Assembly (NCBI GenBank): GCA_023653785.1
Contig: JAMKCH010019822.1
Span: 1 to 64,000 of the forward strand
Length of the DNA stretch: 64,000 bases
Reading direction: 5' to 3'
From: Ophioderma brevispina
Lineage: Eukaryota > Echinodermata > Ophiuroidea > Amphilepidida > Ophiodermatidae
Numbering within the stretch: position 1 is the first letter of the stretch; every line of letters starts with the position of its first letter. The position numbers and the translations under genes were made by a program. Of this stretch, positions 1 through 11,677 are shown one piece after another. The notes under the pieces were generated by a model. That model saw nothing but the letters and a program-made list of their open reading frames with translations. It ran no database searches and had not been told where the DNA came from.

Positions 1-413
1 ACTGAGATTGTTTTGAATTGTCACACCCAAAAAGTTGTACTAGAATCTTAGAGTTAATTTGTCGTTGCCATAATTATAAAATTTGGAAAGTAGCTGTCAC
101 TTGCACAACTCTTTTCACGAGCACTGCATTATAATGACATTTTTCCGGCTGTGGAGCGCATGTCAGCAAGATCAAGAACTGAATCAATAATCCTCTTTGC
201 AATTGAGATCTATGGGTGAGTTGTTAACGTATATAACTTCTCCAGGGTCAAGTCGTCACATACTTCCACGCAAGTTGTTGCATCACTACAGAATCGTTTT
301 AAAAGCAATACAAAAATTAAGGCCCAAATTGGGTACCGCTACGTTGTGGACTAACCGCCCATATCTGAAGGGTGTTGGTACTACTTGCCCTGGATTTTTA
401 ACAGTTTAGTGCG
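1..413. other. No recognisable feature
   Basis: AT-rich sequence with no open frame of coding character, no RNA-gene signature and no repeat that I could match elsewhere in the window. It ends where the first copy of the 1.2 kb direct repeat begins. Confidence 0.5.
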
Positions 414-1640
414 ACTGTTAGAAAGCTGCCTATACAAGGAATTATGGTGTGACGACCTACCCTAAGTCATTAATTTATTAATTGCAATATTATGGTTGAT
501 CCTGCGAAAGGTTTAGGGAAAATCGATGGCCATGAAGAGCGCATTTGCCGGCTTATCATGCCCCTAAGGACTTGTGGTCAAAAGATCAACCAAATAATGA
601 GTTGTAGAACGGTCAGGTATATTAACAAATTGTCTTGCAGTCAATGGCCGAAATATCACCTCAACTCAATCAGCCAAAATTTTCAAAATACTTTCCCAAA
701 TAATTTAGTCATACGGATCGTTCGTAATCTGTCCAAGTGTTTTGGCATCGGACTTTTGGGAATTGGTGTGATAGACGAAGTCATCCAAACTTATGAAAGA
801 CCCCGGCTTCGTGTAAACACACATTAAAACTATTAGTCAAGGCTAACGAACGTCCCAAACAAATCTGTAGTTATTTTAGATGGAAGATGCCTCGATTGGT
901 TGCTTTGGTAGTCTTTATCCTATTCCAAACCATACACGGAACGTCCCTAGGGGTAACGAGGGGGGGCAACGCCAGCCTTAAATGCTGCTGGCAAATTTAG
1001 CAAGATCTAATCGTGGCATTCTTTACAAAACCTAAGCGAAATGTTTGTTTATAATTTCCTGGCAATTTCGGTATCTGTGGATAGGTGATCCATATGGAAC
1101 TATATTTTGCTTCTTGAACCTCTAATAGTTTTGCATAAACTATCCATTTCATAGGTTATTTGTTTTCAAACCTTCAAATGTTATTTTCATAATATTGCAC
1201 TTTTGCTTTACATATCTCTTTGGAATTCATATTGGGATGTTCAAGTTTTTTATATCTTTGACACTCTCCCAGTTTGTATGCTCGATCACATCACACTAAT
1301 TGTAGTTTTTAATCTATAGTTAAGCCATGGCTTGTCCCGGTGTAAGAAACGTGAGTGTCCCACAAGAGAGATGTCCCTAGCTACCATAGCTCATGTACTG
1401 AATTAACGCGTGACCTTGTAGACGAGTCCATTGGACACAGTGGTTTGAAACACAAGAGCTACAGTACTCAATGTAGAACACAATAGACAGATGGTGGAGG
1501 ACACTCAGTCACACGGAAACGGTTTTTAGATGACACCGGGTGAAGGATAATTTGACCGGGGGGTATTTGAACATAAGATTAGCTGTGCTCATTTTATTTT
1601 TACAACAAAATGCTGTTTTAACCGGTTCGAAAAGGTTAGG
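414..1640 (+). repeat. 1.2 kb direct repeat, copy A
   Basis: This block aligns colinearly with 2538-3775 in the same orientation. Shared landmarks in order are GGAATTATGGTGTGACG / GGAATTAATGGTGTGACG near the start, a run around CCCCTAAGGACT, TTGGTGTGATAGACGAAGTC in the middle, GGACACTCAGTCACAC further on, and AAAATGCTGTTTTA at the end. Differences are mostly single-base insertions and deletions, many in short homopolymers, so no reading frame is preserved between copies. It is most simply a segmental duplication or unmerged alleles. The sequence alone does not show whether it is a transposon. Confidence 0.85.
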
Positions 1641-1735
1641 CCAGTCAAATAAATACTGCCTGCCTTAACCCAACACTATTGCAACAGAATCAAGTCCAAC
1701 AGAAGTATTGAGATACCTTTAACAAACAACATATC

Positions 1736-2448
1736 AGAGTCGACTAAATCAAGGAGTGGAACAATATTTTTAAAGGGGGTCAGGTTTATACAGGGGTCAA
1801 ATATGAAAGTATCAAAACGCGTCGAAAAGTATTCCAACGTGTTTGTCGTACATTTCCAGGATAAAAAAAGGTATAGTTTTGTTCCATATTGCAGGTTGTA
1901 GTTCAATAGTTATGAGTCAAAGTTCAAGGTCACAATGGGGGTACATTTTCAGATATAATCCGTTCGTTATAAAAATGGGTGTCCAATTGTTCGTCTATGG
2001 TACAGAACCCGAAAATATACTGTTTGCACCATCTATAATATCGTTGCATAATGGAATGCAAAATGTTGACTGGGGGCTACACAGGGTCTATGGGAGGTCA
2101 CTAGTCAAGCTCTGTAATTCTTATATAAAAGTTTCAACACAACAGAGATCTATTCACATTTAGCTTATCTGTGGGACAAATTTAAACAGTTACAAAACCA
2201 GTCCGATCAAAATCGACCATTCTACTCTATGAATTTTTACCCCAGGATGACCTTGAACTGTATGAGCCTATTGTCTAAAACTATAACGCTAGATAGGCAA
2301 ACTATACCTTTTTTTTAAGCCGTAGGATAGCCAAATAAATTGGTACAATCATTTAAATCAATTCGAACAATTCTATTTTTTTTACCCCTGTAACAAACGT
2401 TGCCCCCTTATTTTCTACTTTCCACTAGTTGCTTTTGTAGACTTTCAT
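1736..2448. repeat. Foldback element between the two 1.2 kb repeats
   Basis: Two imperfect inverted arms face each other. The left arm is about 1736-1960 and the right about 2215-2448. Left-arm landmarks (GGGGGTCAGG, ATACAGGGGTCAAA, AAAAAAAGGTATAGTTT, TTCAAGGTCA, TGGGGGTA) recur in the same order on the reverse complement of the right arm (GGGGGCAACG, TACAGGGGTAAA, AAAAAAAAGGTATAGTTT, TTCAAGGTCA, TGGGGTA). The ACAGGGGTCAA motif also lies in the arms of the foldbacks at 20897-21835 and 59344-60174, which suggests a related group. No coding potential is seen. The exact ends and any target duplication could not be fixed. Confidence 0.6.
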
Positions 2449-2537
2449 ATATTTTTTTGGACTAGTTCAAGTAATTACACCAAAATTGTTTCTTTCTGTT
2501 TGGCATTTGTGTGGGGGTCAAGATCATCGATTATTGA

Positions 2538-3775
2538 CAAATGGTAGAGCTGCCATATCCCAGGGAATTAATGGTGTGACGCACCCTAATACAATTAAGT
2601 TATTAATTGCAATTTATGGTGATCCTGCTGTCGAAGCCTAGTACAATCGATGCACATAAAGAGGGCGCATGGCCGGGCTTATCAATTCCCCTAAGGACTG
2701 TGTCAACAAGTCCACCAAATAATGGAGTTTAGAACTGGTCCAGTATATAACCAAATTTGCTTGCATCAATGTGGCCAGAAATATCCCTAACGTCCAATCA
2801 GCAAAAGACTTTTCAAAACTCCCCAATAATTTAGTAGACTGATCGTCGGAGTTGTCACGTTTGTTTTGGCATTCTGGACTTTGAGAATTGGTGTGATAGA
2901 CGAAGTCTTCCGGAACATTAGACAAAGACCCCTTCTTGTAAACAAACATTAAAAAGATAAGTCAAAGGCATAACTAAATCCCCAACCAAAGTTCTTTATT
3001 TATTTAGATGGAATATCACTCGTGGGTTTGCTTGGTAGTCTTCATCCTATTCAACACCATAATACGGACTATTCCCTAGAGTGATAACAGGTGGTGGCAA
3101 CGTGGGCCTGTGTGATGCTGGCAATGTTTTACCAGCACGATCGAATCGTGGCATTTCAGTACAACCGCTAATGCGAAATGGTTGTTTGATAATTTACTGC
3201 AAGTTTTTTCCTGGGACTTTGGATAGGTGATCCATATTGAGACTATATGTGCCTGGAACCTGTAAGATTTTTGACATAACATGCCATGTCATAGGGTTAT
3301 TGTTTTCAAACCTGCAATGTTATTTCCTAATATTGCAACTGTTGCTTTACATATGTTCTCTTTGATTTCCATTGGATTTTCAAGTTTTTTATATCTTTGA
3401 CGATCTCCCAGTTTGGTGTATGCTCTATCACGATCAGGCATTGATAGTTTTTTCATCTACAGTTAACCATTGCTTGTCCCGGTTGGTAAAGAAACGGAGT
3501 GTCCCACATAGAGAGGTCCTAGGCTACACGCAGCATGTCCGAAAAATACACCGGTGACATTGTAACGAGTCCATTTGGACACAGTGTTGAAACAAAGGAG
3601 CATACAGTACTCAATGTAGACCGATAGAAGATGGGGTGGTGGACACTCAGTCACACTGACACTGTTTTATATGACACTGTGAAGGATGGAATTTGACGGG
3701 GGAGGGTATTTTGACATAATTTGCTGTGCTAATTTTATTTTATTACACAAAATGCTGTTTTACGGTTCGGAAATT
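2538..3775 (+). repeat. 1.2 kb direct repeat, copy B
   Basis: Direct repeat of 414-1640 (see copy A for shared landmarks). It ends with AAAATGCTGTTTTACGGTTCGG, against AAAATGCTGTTTTAACCGGTTCG in copy A. The start-to-start distance of the two copies is about 2.1 kb, and the foldback element fills the gap between them. Short frames inside are not shared with copy A and are not regarded as genes. Confidence 0.85.
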
Positions 3776-5520
3776 AGCCGATAAACACTTTTCTGTTTTC
3801 GATTATAACCCTTTGTTTTTTAATCGTTTATATAATCTAACAACATAGAGCTTTAAACATCTAACCAAAAAACAAAATATTTAATTAATTTTTTAACATT
3901 ATATTTTAAAGCAAATTTTTAGAATAATTTCTGACATTTTTACATTAATACAATAAACCCCTTATAATGGTCACGATGACTCGGATCAGATTCTTGTGAA
4001 GGCCATGACCGACAGCCAAAAAGCACATTGATAGCCAGTTTAGCTAATTCCAGCCACATAATTTGGACCAAATTATATATCGCTCAGGTTTGTCCAAAAT
4101 GAGTATTACCACTTTCCTACTGCGATAATACGCTTAATAGGAAAACGAGTCCGCACTGGCAACGAAACCTTCCTCATGTGCTCAATTTCAGGTTTCAACT
4201 TCATGTATTTTTTGGGAAACCTGACTAGTATGTTATTGCATTATTATTAATCTATCTCAGATCCAGGTTCCGCTTATTAGGAGTTTTGGCGTCAAATGAC
4301 ACACCAAATTTTTAACTGGACACAGAATAGTAAGCAAAATGGAGTTCCACATTGGGGACGCCATAATTCTAAGCCTATGAAAGCAAATATATTTTCCAAA
4401 GCAAAAATTTATAGGACTAATATCTTTCGCTAACTGCAAGCATCAAAATAGTGTTTACTTGTGGGAAAACAAATTCACATATTGGCAATGGCTATTACTA
4501 ATTACTTGTTTTCTGACAGAAACAAACTTCTTAACATTTAAAGAAAGACATGTTATACAATCGAAAGTTTCACCGAAATGGCACACCTAAGTTGGAAACC
4601 CTCTCCGATATTTCTTTTCCAACCCAGACTTCCTTTAAGCCTTTCGGCCGATAGAACCCTGCGCGTTTCCTTGCAATAATATACGTGAAAATACATTCAG
4701 AGACTATTTTGTAGCTCACAGGTGGAACAATCCCAAAAGATGACGGTTGGTATAAGGTTTCACGTTTTATACTGTGCTTTTACAACTTCGGCAATGCGTT
4801 TGGCCATGGAAATGCATGTGAATTGCTATCTAGAGATCTAACATGTCTTTAGTACAGTTCCAAAAAAAATCCTAAAATTATTCCGGGTTGAAAAGGTGAA
4901 ATACCTCATTTTGCGCTTATTCAAAACACCAATCCCTGCACGGTATAAAACACCGTCCTTTCAATTTCACTTATACTTGTAGATGTAACAGCAATGAGAT
5001 AAATCCTCTTTTTACAAGCCCCTGACCTTCTCCGAGCGCACGGAGGTGAGCATTGGCCAGAAATGCTTTAAAATATCCTGGGATGAATAAGATTTATTTA
5101 GGTAAAACCTCTTCGGCTTGCCTACTTGAATGGTAAATAATGATAAATTGAGCTTTCTGAGTTGAAAATAGAGATGGACTACTTTTCAACAATTTTCGTG
5201 ATATTTTTTTTTAAAATCCAATTTAGAAATCATAATCGTTGACGTAAAGGCTGAATCACTATAGATAAATCTGTTTCACTCATTTTACTCATCCAAACAC
5301 TGTCGAATTGGTGGAGGGTTAATAGAGGTAAGCATGGTGGCCCGTTTTGCCCATTTGATTCATGTTTGTAGGCAGTACCCTTTTCAAGAACCGTACTCAC
5401 GTTAGCGGTCAACGGGCTCTACGAATCCATAGACATTGTCGCAAAGGGTGGTGCCTCGCTTCGTGTAAAATCTCGGACAATGTCATTAGATTCCCCGAAC
5501 GTCCCCTAGAGGACATCTGC
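3776..5520. other. No recognisable gene
   Basis: AT-rich sequence. The short frames on both strands have no recognisable motif and I saw no repeat partner elsewhere in the window. Confidence 0.45.
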
Positions 5521-5575
5521 AGACGAGCACCGCAAAAAGGGAGGTAGCGTTAGTTTTCTTAGAGCTAGGAAATCC
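5521..5575 (+). repeat. Dispersed repeat family R1, short copy
   Basis: Contains CACCGCAAAAAGGGAGGTAGCG followed by TTAGTTTTCTTAGAGCTAGG (quoted as two adjoining pieces). Closely related strings occur at about 8763 (CACCACAAAAGGAGGTAGCG) and 50614 (CATCGCAAAAAGGGAGGTAGC), each followed by a similar T-rich stretch. Only the left part of the family is recognisable in this copy. Confidence 0.55.
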
Positions 5576-7062
5576 CGTCAACCCAGGGGCCGATCCGGGA
5601 TGGGTGGAAAGGCAGTTAAATGCAGTTAATTTAAATTAAGGGGATACACATATGGGGCTTGAAAATATCCGCGTCTTAATTACTATATTTCGCTCCTAAC
5701 CGTTCAGAAAGGCCTTAGTAACACGATACATGTTGGCATTTTTAACTTAAATATTCGTGCTCCAGGACCTGGGGATTACTTATTTGCTTCACTAACTTCA
5801 AACAATATATTTTACTTTTAAAACGAGAAAGAGGTGTCCCCAGCATGAAAAGAGTGCACATATTTAGAAACAATTATAAAAAATTTCGCTAAATTTATTC
5901 TCTAATATCAGTTGACCAGTGGATATACTAACGCCAGCGAACAATGGAGCTAATGATAGTCATGGCCCGGAACAGACACTTCAAATTCCTTTTGACATCT
6001 GGTCCATTGGTATTGGTCATGCAGTTGAACAGGTTTCGAATGTTGTGTGCTGGCCGCATTGGTGGAAGTTCTTTCCTCGTTCGCGATGAATAGAAATCTT
6101 GGATTCTACTGCTACTGTGTGTTTCAATTAACTTTACCATATGAGTTCCATAATTTGTTTTCGAAGAAATGGCAAAAGGGATACAATTGCATGATAAAAA
6201 GCCCGTTGCAAGGGACTGACCTAATTCTTGCACTACCCAAAAGCCCAAGTTATTGTCTTTAAAACCCTTTTCTATTCATTTATCAAGAAAGGCAATGGAA
6301 TTCCAAGCGACCCTACATTGTTAAAACTCATGAGGAGGTGCGTAGGTCCCTTTGAGATTTATGAAGTCATTGCTATAGCTGATCACACCTGATCTGCTTG
6401 AATGTTTTTCAAGAGGTGTGGGCAGTAACAATGACTTGCTACCCTGAGGAGAAAAAGATCCGATGTTTTTAGGTTATTTGTTGAATATCATAGCTCTATT
6501 GTTCGCTTGAGTTTACGGTACATATTGGTCACTGATTATTCTGGAGTAATTGAGGATTTAACATTTTAGTACATTTTTTCTAAATAATGTGCATCTTTTT
6601 CCTTTGGGGAATCACACTTTTTCCTGTTTACCATACTATTTTTAAATTTTAGCGAAGGAAAGTAAGTAATCCCCAGTTCTGTAGCATGAAAGGATGGTTC
6701 AAGAAATCGTAAACGTATCACGCCTAAGAAGTGCTAACGTGTAAAGATATATTGTGTGATAAGACATTGAACAATATAGTTTCATTGTCCCACCACCATT
6801 ACCTAGCGGGGATGAACGTCATAAGAACAAATACATTGTCTAATCATCTTCAAGCATGCCTTGAGCAATGTTTTCTGTATCCATTCCGAGGCTGTCATCC
6901 TGCCATTAGTCACAAAATTTATATTACTCTCAATGTAATATGCTACATAGGCAACTGGGATAGAAGGATGACTGTAAGATCTTATTGATGCGTGGTCATT
7001 GAACTATTAGTCATGTACGTCAATGTAAGCAGGGTAAGTATACAAATAGCTACATGTTTAGA
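5576..7062. other. No recognisable gene
   Basis: I found no conserved motif, tRNA-like promoter or inverted repeat of note here. The 106-codon minus frame near 5928-6248 overlaps a plus frame and shows no family motif, so it is not called. Confidence 0.4.
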
Positions 7063-7182
7063 GGGAAATAGGTCACACTATTTCCCGCGTACTGTCTACG
7101 GGTCTAATCACCACCCTCACTGAGGTGAGGGGTGATAGGCCCGGTAGCCATACCAAGAACAATAGTGTGGCCCTATTTCCCG
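7063..7182. repeat. Compact 120 bp hairpin / MITE-like palindrome
   Basis: The outer arms are GGGAAATAGGTCACACTATT (from 7063) and the reverse complement of AATAGTGTGGCCCTATTTCC (to about 7180). The inner arms are CTACGGGTCTAATCACCACC and the reverse complement of GGGGTGATAGGCCCGGTAG, closing on CCCTCACTGAGGTGAGGG at the centre. The whole segment can therefore fold on itself, as expected of a small non-autonomous DNA element. No target duplication was identified. Confidence 0.65.
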
Positions 7183-7287
7183 AATGTAAACCATGTGAGT
7201 ATTTTGTTTTATTACACCGCACTGTGACTCTGGGACGAGGTTGTAGGGAACATAGAATACAACTATTGACTGCCTATGAAGGGCAAT

Positions 7288-7394
7288 GTTTGAAACTATA
7301 GGCCCACGGTGATCTTGAAACCATAATATGCCCCGAGGCGGAAGCCGAGGGGCATAGTTCTGGTTCGAGATCATCTAGGGCCTATAGTTTCAAC
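7288..7394. repeat. Compact 107 bp hairpin / MITE-like palindrome
   Basis: The left arm GTTTGAAACTATAGGCCC continues through TGATCTTGAAACC and ATATGCCCC. It is matched on the other strand by the right arm (GTTGAAACTATAGGCCC, TGATCTCGAACC, CTATGCCCC). The loop is the GC-rich stem GAGGCGGAAGCC. It lies 105 bp from the previous hairpin, but the two arm sequences are unrelated. Confidence 0.7.
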
Positions 7395-7675
7395 GCCAGG
7401 CTCCGAATTAAAAAGCATTCAATATTTGTTTTATATACCGAATATATAGATTCTTGTCTTGATTGGTTAAAAGAATATTCTAAGCCATGATGCAACAAGC
7501 CTATATCAATCATCGATCATGATCCTGTCTTTGGGGTCCACGGTCCATATATAGGGAAAAAAATTACTTTCCGTCAAATTAAGCTTTGCAGATGGATGTT
7601 GGATCCAATACAACTAAGCGGGAGGCCTCTTTGAAGTTGAGGCTAAAGATAACTTGATTATTCAAGTATTTAACC

Positions 7676-8044
7676 CTAGCTATTATTGTTGAGGACCGTC
7701 AATATACAGATCGCATGTGTGGCCATGGCATGGGCATTGCAATCAATGCATGGGATTAACACGTTTAGGGTGCAAAACGTGTAAAGAATTACAATCAACC
7801 TTTCTTGTGGTTGGAGAAGTGATTTGCAGTCCAAACGATCGCCGGAATCGACTTCTTGCCATTTTTGTCGGCAATTTTCCTTGCATTTCATTGACTCAAT
7901 GATCACAGCTCCGATTCGGGCAGTTTTAACATGGCCGGTTGCGATGGCTGCGTCTCGGTCCAAATTATAATCCTCGGATATCTTCACGGTGTATTTACCT
8001 GCCGTTTGGTAAGCCCTTTGAGCTGCATCTCTGATGCCTTTCAA
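7676..8044 (-). CDS. Unrecognised open frame, doubtful
   Basis: A 122-codon stop-free stretch on the minus strand. The first 60-80 residues have balanced, mostly hydrophilic composition (for example RDAAQRAYQTAGKY and EDYNLDRDAAIATGHVK). The last 40 are hydrophobic, cysteine-rich and look non-coding. There is no ATG at the start (the frame opens at TTG). A donor-like CAG|GTAAAT lies on this strand near 7998. I recognise no family. It could be an exon fragment, a transposon remnant or chance. Confidence 0.12.
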   Translation of the reverse strand: MKGIRDAAQRAYQTAGKYTVKISEDYNLDRDAAIATGHVKTARIGAVIIESMKCKENCRQKWQEVDSGDRLDCKSLLQPQERLIVILYTFCTLNVLIPCIDCNAHAMATHAICILTVLNNNS

Positions 8045-8747
8045 TCTTCATCCCACTCAAAGCATATACTGATTGTCTGATGCTGCGGATTCAGCGCCGA
8101 TTCAGCCATTTCACAGCTACGAGTAAACAAAATAGGTCAGGGGCGGCTTAGATTCATCTCTTACACCAGCGTCAATATGTACACTCATAAAAAGGATGAA
8201 TAGTTTGTACGACAGTCCTTTACGCGGAAAGGTGTCCCGGCATAGCTTCAAATGACTATGCCCGCTCTTCCAGGGCATATTTCATTGTTTTTGGTTCATT
8301 CTTTAAGCTAGTTGAATTTATGCCTCCACTTTTAACAATCAGATGACAGGGACTATATATGAGGTATATAAGTTCAATCTATTTCCCTAGGGAAAAGAGT
8401 TTCGCGTAATATGAATCATCCATGAACTAGCCTGAATGTTCATGATCTTAAATGAGGTGGAATATTATATTCTATAACTGTTTTTACCCTCAATTACATT
8501 TTATGTCTTTACCAGCCCTGAACATCCACCTACAAGATAATTTACAATTTAATTAATGGATTTGTTTTATATCAAAGAGTAACGTTCTTCCACACCTAAT
8601 ATTGTCAAGTCGGTGTGCTTGAAGATTAACGATTCTGGTGTTTTGAGTTGTTGTGGTTTTGGTTTATAGTGCAATTTTGTTCAGCATTTAGAAAGTTATT
8701 AGTCGCCTTTAGTGTGTCCTTATGTATCTCTTACTCCCAAGGAAATG

Positions 8748-8885
8748 ACAGCACATGACATCACACCACAAAAGGAGGTAGCGGTAGTTGTGTTGTTAAA
8801 TCAGGACTTTCCCTGTAAACAAGGCCATAGGTCCTCCTCGGTGATTTTTTGAAAAGTGGGGCAAAAAATGGCATTTTAGGGATTT
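8748..8885 (+). repeat. Dispersed repeat family R1, longer copy
   Basis: Begins around CACCACAAAAGGAGGTAGCG and runs through CGGTGATTTTTTGAAAAGTG into GGGGCAAAAAATGGC. The copy at 50605-50725 has the same order: CATCGCAAAAAGGGAGGTAGC, then CCGTGATTTTTGAAAAGTG, then CAAAAGAAATGC. The pair defines a repeat of about 110-130 bp, with a third truncated member at 5521. Confidence 0.65.
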
Positions 8886-9494
8886 AAGGGATATTGGAGA
8901 GCCTCCCTACCAGAACCGACAACTGGCTATAACCTAAGATTAAATGAAAAAAACAGGTTGACATCAACACCCTTCAAACAAAGTTTCTATAAAAGGAAAT
9001 CCGTCCCAAACAATAAATGAAATGCGCCTCAAAATTAAGACAGCAAAGTGTCGATCGACACAGGACATGTTGCACGTGCATAACAGATGCCCAGCGGATC
9101 ACAGAATGGGCAACCTAACACTAGCAAGCGGCAAGAGAAGACCTAAGACGGGAGATGGAGTGTCCGAATTAACAATCTTACATTGGGCCAACATGGTCAA
9201 GCATGAACAGGTCAAGGACAAAATGGACGATATTGTTTGGAATGGTCAAAATCATACCAAAGTCTGATGAATGAGCCATATTTGAAAATGTAATGATTTT
9301 CAAACAGAAATAACATAAATCAATTTGGAATTTATCAAATCTGAGTAAGCCAGTTTAAAACGTCAACTATACATTGGTTTAATGCACAACTCCACTCACG
9401 TGTTAAATAAGTACTTCGTTCAACATTTTCTTTTTCTCAAATAATAATATGTCCTTAAATGATTTTTGCAATATTTTAAATGCATACCTACAAA
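8886..9494. other. No recognisable gene
   Basis: AT-rich. A frame of 81 codons at 9022-9267 has no motif that I recognise and no supporting context. Confidence 0.4.
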
Positions 9495-9582
9495 TCACTC
9501 GATTTCTTCCAGGGCAATCTTCTGCTTGTTGTCGAAGGTTCCAATGTGGTTAGCAACACCCTTACTAAAATCATTGTCGAGG
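9495..9582 (-). CDS. Possible terminal coding exon, product unknown
   Basis: Reading the minus strand, an AG acceptor at 9583-9584 is followed by about 28 codons ending in TGA. Examples of the peptide are FSKGVANHIGTFDNK and KIALEEIE. Its composition is protein-like and GC is locally higher than in the flanks. The same frame stays open only a few codons further upstream before a stop. I do not recognise the peptide and no partner exon is visible nearby, so it may be chance or a fragment of a decayed element. Confidence 0.15.
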
Positions 9583-10026
9583 CTCAACACACAATAGCAA
9601 AATCATGTCTGTCCATTTAAAATACTTCCACCTTCATTTTGCCATGACAGTCAGTGGCCTCAGAAACAATCGACCGTATGCCGATATGGCTTGCCATTAA
9701 TGATACGGTTTTAAGACAATTTCAAGGAAAAAGTGAAATTGTCATTCATATAAGAATATTTGCGATGTTTCACAATTTGGTAAAGATAAACACAACCAAA
9801 AAAGTAACTCCCCCCCCTGAAAAAGTTGGTCTGTCCAAGTCAAATGTACATCGTCATTATACATTATGTGTATATAAGTGGTAGGCGGTATTTATTTACA
9901 ACGCATTTTGCCACCTCATTTGGGGTGATTGATAAAGTATTGTTTGAAGGGTTTATGCCATTGAACCGAACCCCCCCAGGATTTGAAAAGTTCGTGTCCA
10001 GCACGTTGAGTTATTAAGTTTCTTAA
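9583..10026. other. No recognisable gene
   Basis: AT-rich interval with two C-runs. The short frames carry no motif. Confidence 0.4.
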
Positions 10027-10194
10027 CCGGTGTAGAAGTCACCATTTCCGCGTACTCATAGTCCGGGACAATGGTGAAAATAGGACAATGATTCAGTTTA
10101 CTCTCTTACGCAACATTAGGTTCACGCTTTTTTCCGTAATCGTCTATGGAGCCCCGACTATGGCTCCCACCGACTATATCTGCTTTCACACCGG
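10027..10194 (+). mobile_element. MITE family M1, copy 1
   Basis: A 168 bp element beginning CCGGTGTAGAAG and ending CTTTCACACCGG, so its ends are short inverted repeats. Internal landmarks are CGTACTCATAGTCC, TCAGTTTACTCTCTTACGC and CGTCTATGGAGCC. Three other copies occur at 11515-11677 and 38185-38345 (both reversed) and 20804-21912 (same orientation, split). TTAA directly precedes the left end (10023-10026) and TTAA recurs 2 bp past the right end. This hints at a TTAA target but is not clean. It has no coding capacity and the superfamily is uncertain. Confidence 0.8.
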
Positions 10195-11514
10195 TATTAA
10201 CTAGTCCGATTGAATTTAAAAAAATCCACTAATTCCCCTCACGCCTACTGTACCCTATTGTAATCGACTCCACATGCGTCGGACCTAGTCACTTAGGTCA
10301 ATCCTTCACACCTCTAATATGTCGTGAGAACAGGTGCTTCGTGTTTTTGTTAACACTGGTCACAGTTAATTCCGACAGAGCGTACTGTCCGGCATCGTCC
10401 ACACGTACTTTTACCTGAAGTTAGGTTTCAAAATCTTGTTCGTGAGGCAATCCGAAAACACCAAAAACTCAACAACAAACACAACAACAACAACCGCAAT
10501 TTCCAAAAATCATGTCTTCTGACTTATTATTATAAGTTAAGCTTACCTGGTCAATAGGTATAAGTTTTTTTAATAGTAGTGGGTTTAACCCTAAGTGCGT
10601 ATGTGAACTACTCATAACTGTTACACGTTTTTTTTTTTTTAATTTTATAGTAAAATAATAAAGAAATAGGCTTAACCAAATCGATTGTAATTAAAACAAA
10701 CTTTGGATTATTGTTCTGAAGGAAAACTACCATAGAATAACATAAGCAAAAATCCCATTAGTAGAAAGGGTGTGGAAACATACTAAAAGAGGGAGGCGAT
10801 TGTCTATGAAGGGTTAAAAAGTGATCAAATCACTGATGTGGGTATACCAATATGAGCGAGATTCCAAGAATTACTGTTCAAGGTCATCCTGGGACTGAAC
10901 GTAAGAAGGAGATTTGGAGAAAGTGTCTTTTTCGACTGTTTCTTTTTTATTTAGAGTTGAGTATTTGTATGTTGGTTGTATGTTTGTTTGTTTTTGTGTT
11001 TACGGTTTGAGGTTCTTTTTGGATGCACATACAATTAATAATTGATATAAAATTCGCAAGACGGTAATTACATGCCTAGCAAGTGTGTGTAGACACTGAA
11101 GTATTTAAGTCTATTTTCAGACCCTGACCATGACTATTTTTAGATTATTTTCTTAGCAAAATTAATTATTCCATCATTAATAATCACATTTACGTCAAGC
11201 ATAAGTCAAAGCAATGAAAAGCTTACTGGGGATGCCAGAAAATACAGTAACAAGTGGTAATTAAATTTTAGTACGACCCAAGAATTAAGTCTATTTCCTC
11301 CCTAACATATTATTGATATCACCACATGATAAATTATACTGAAAAAAGGTCGTCTTAAGGTTAATGCCCCTTTGTGTGCTGATGGCTGTCGTGAATTCTT
11401 GGACCAATTAAATCACCTGCAAGAATTCCCACAAAAATAAAAACAAACCAAAAAACTGCAGTATCTTGTCTAATCCAGTGTTTTAAAACTATGTTTTTGT
11501 TATCCCGGTGTAAA
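10195..11514. other. AT-rich spacer between inverted M1 copies
   Basis: No gene is visible. The spacer holds an (AAC)n-like stretch near 10470-10495 and T/G-rich sequence near 10960-11010. Because the flanking M1 copies face each other, the 1.65 kb segment could be mistaken for one larger element. I see no continuation of the inversion into the spacer. Confidence 0.45.
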
Positions 11515-11677
11515 AAGGTGATATGGTCGCCGGGAGCCATTGTACGGGTTCCATAGACGACAATGGAATAAAGCGTGAAGACTTATGTTGGTGAAGAGTC
11601 AACTGAATAGAGTGTCCTAATCTTCACCGTTGTAGGGAGACTATGAGAACGGAGGACCATATATCCTGCCACACCAG
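11515..11677 (-). mobile_element. MITE family M1, copy 2 (reversed)
   Basis: Reverse-complement copy of the element at 10027-10194. On the plus strand it starts CCGGTGTAAAAAGG, contains CCATAGACGACAATGG, AATAAAGCGTGAAG and GAAGAGTCAACTGAAT, and ends near CACACCAG. The inverted ends are slightly eroded. Confidence 0.8.

Noticed and set aside
414..3775. The two 1.2 kb direct repeats as LTRs of a retrotransposon
   Set aside because: The 0.9 kb between them is a foldback, not gag/pol. No primer-binding site or polypurine tract is visible and no terminal TG..CA was found.
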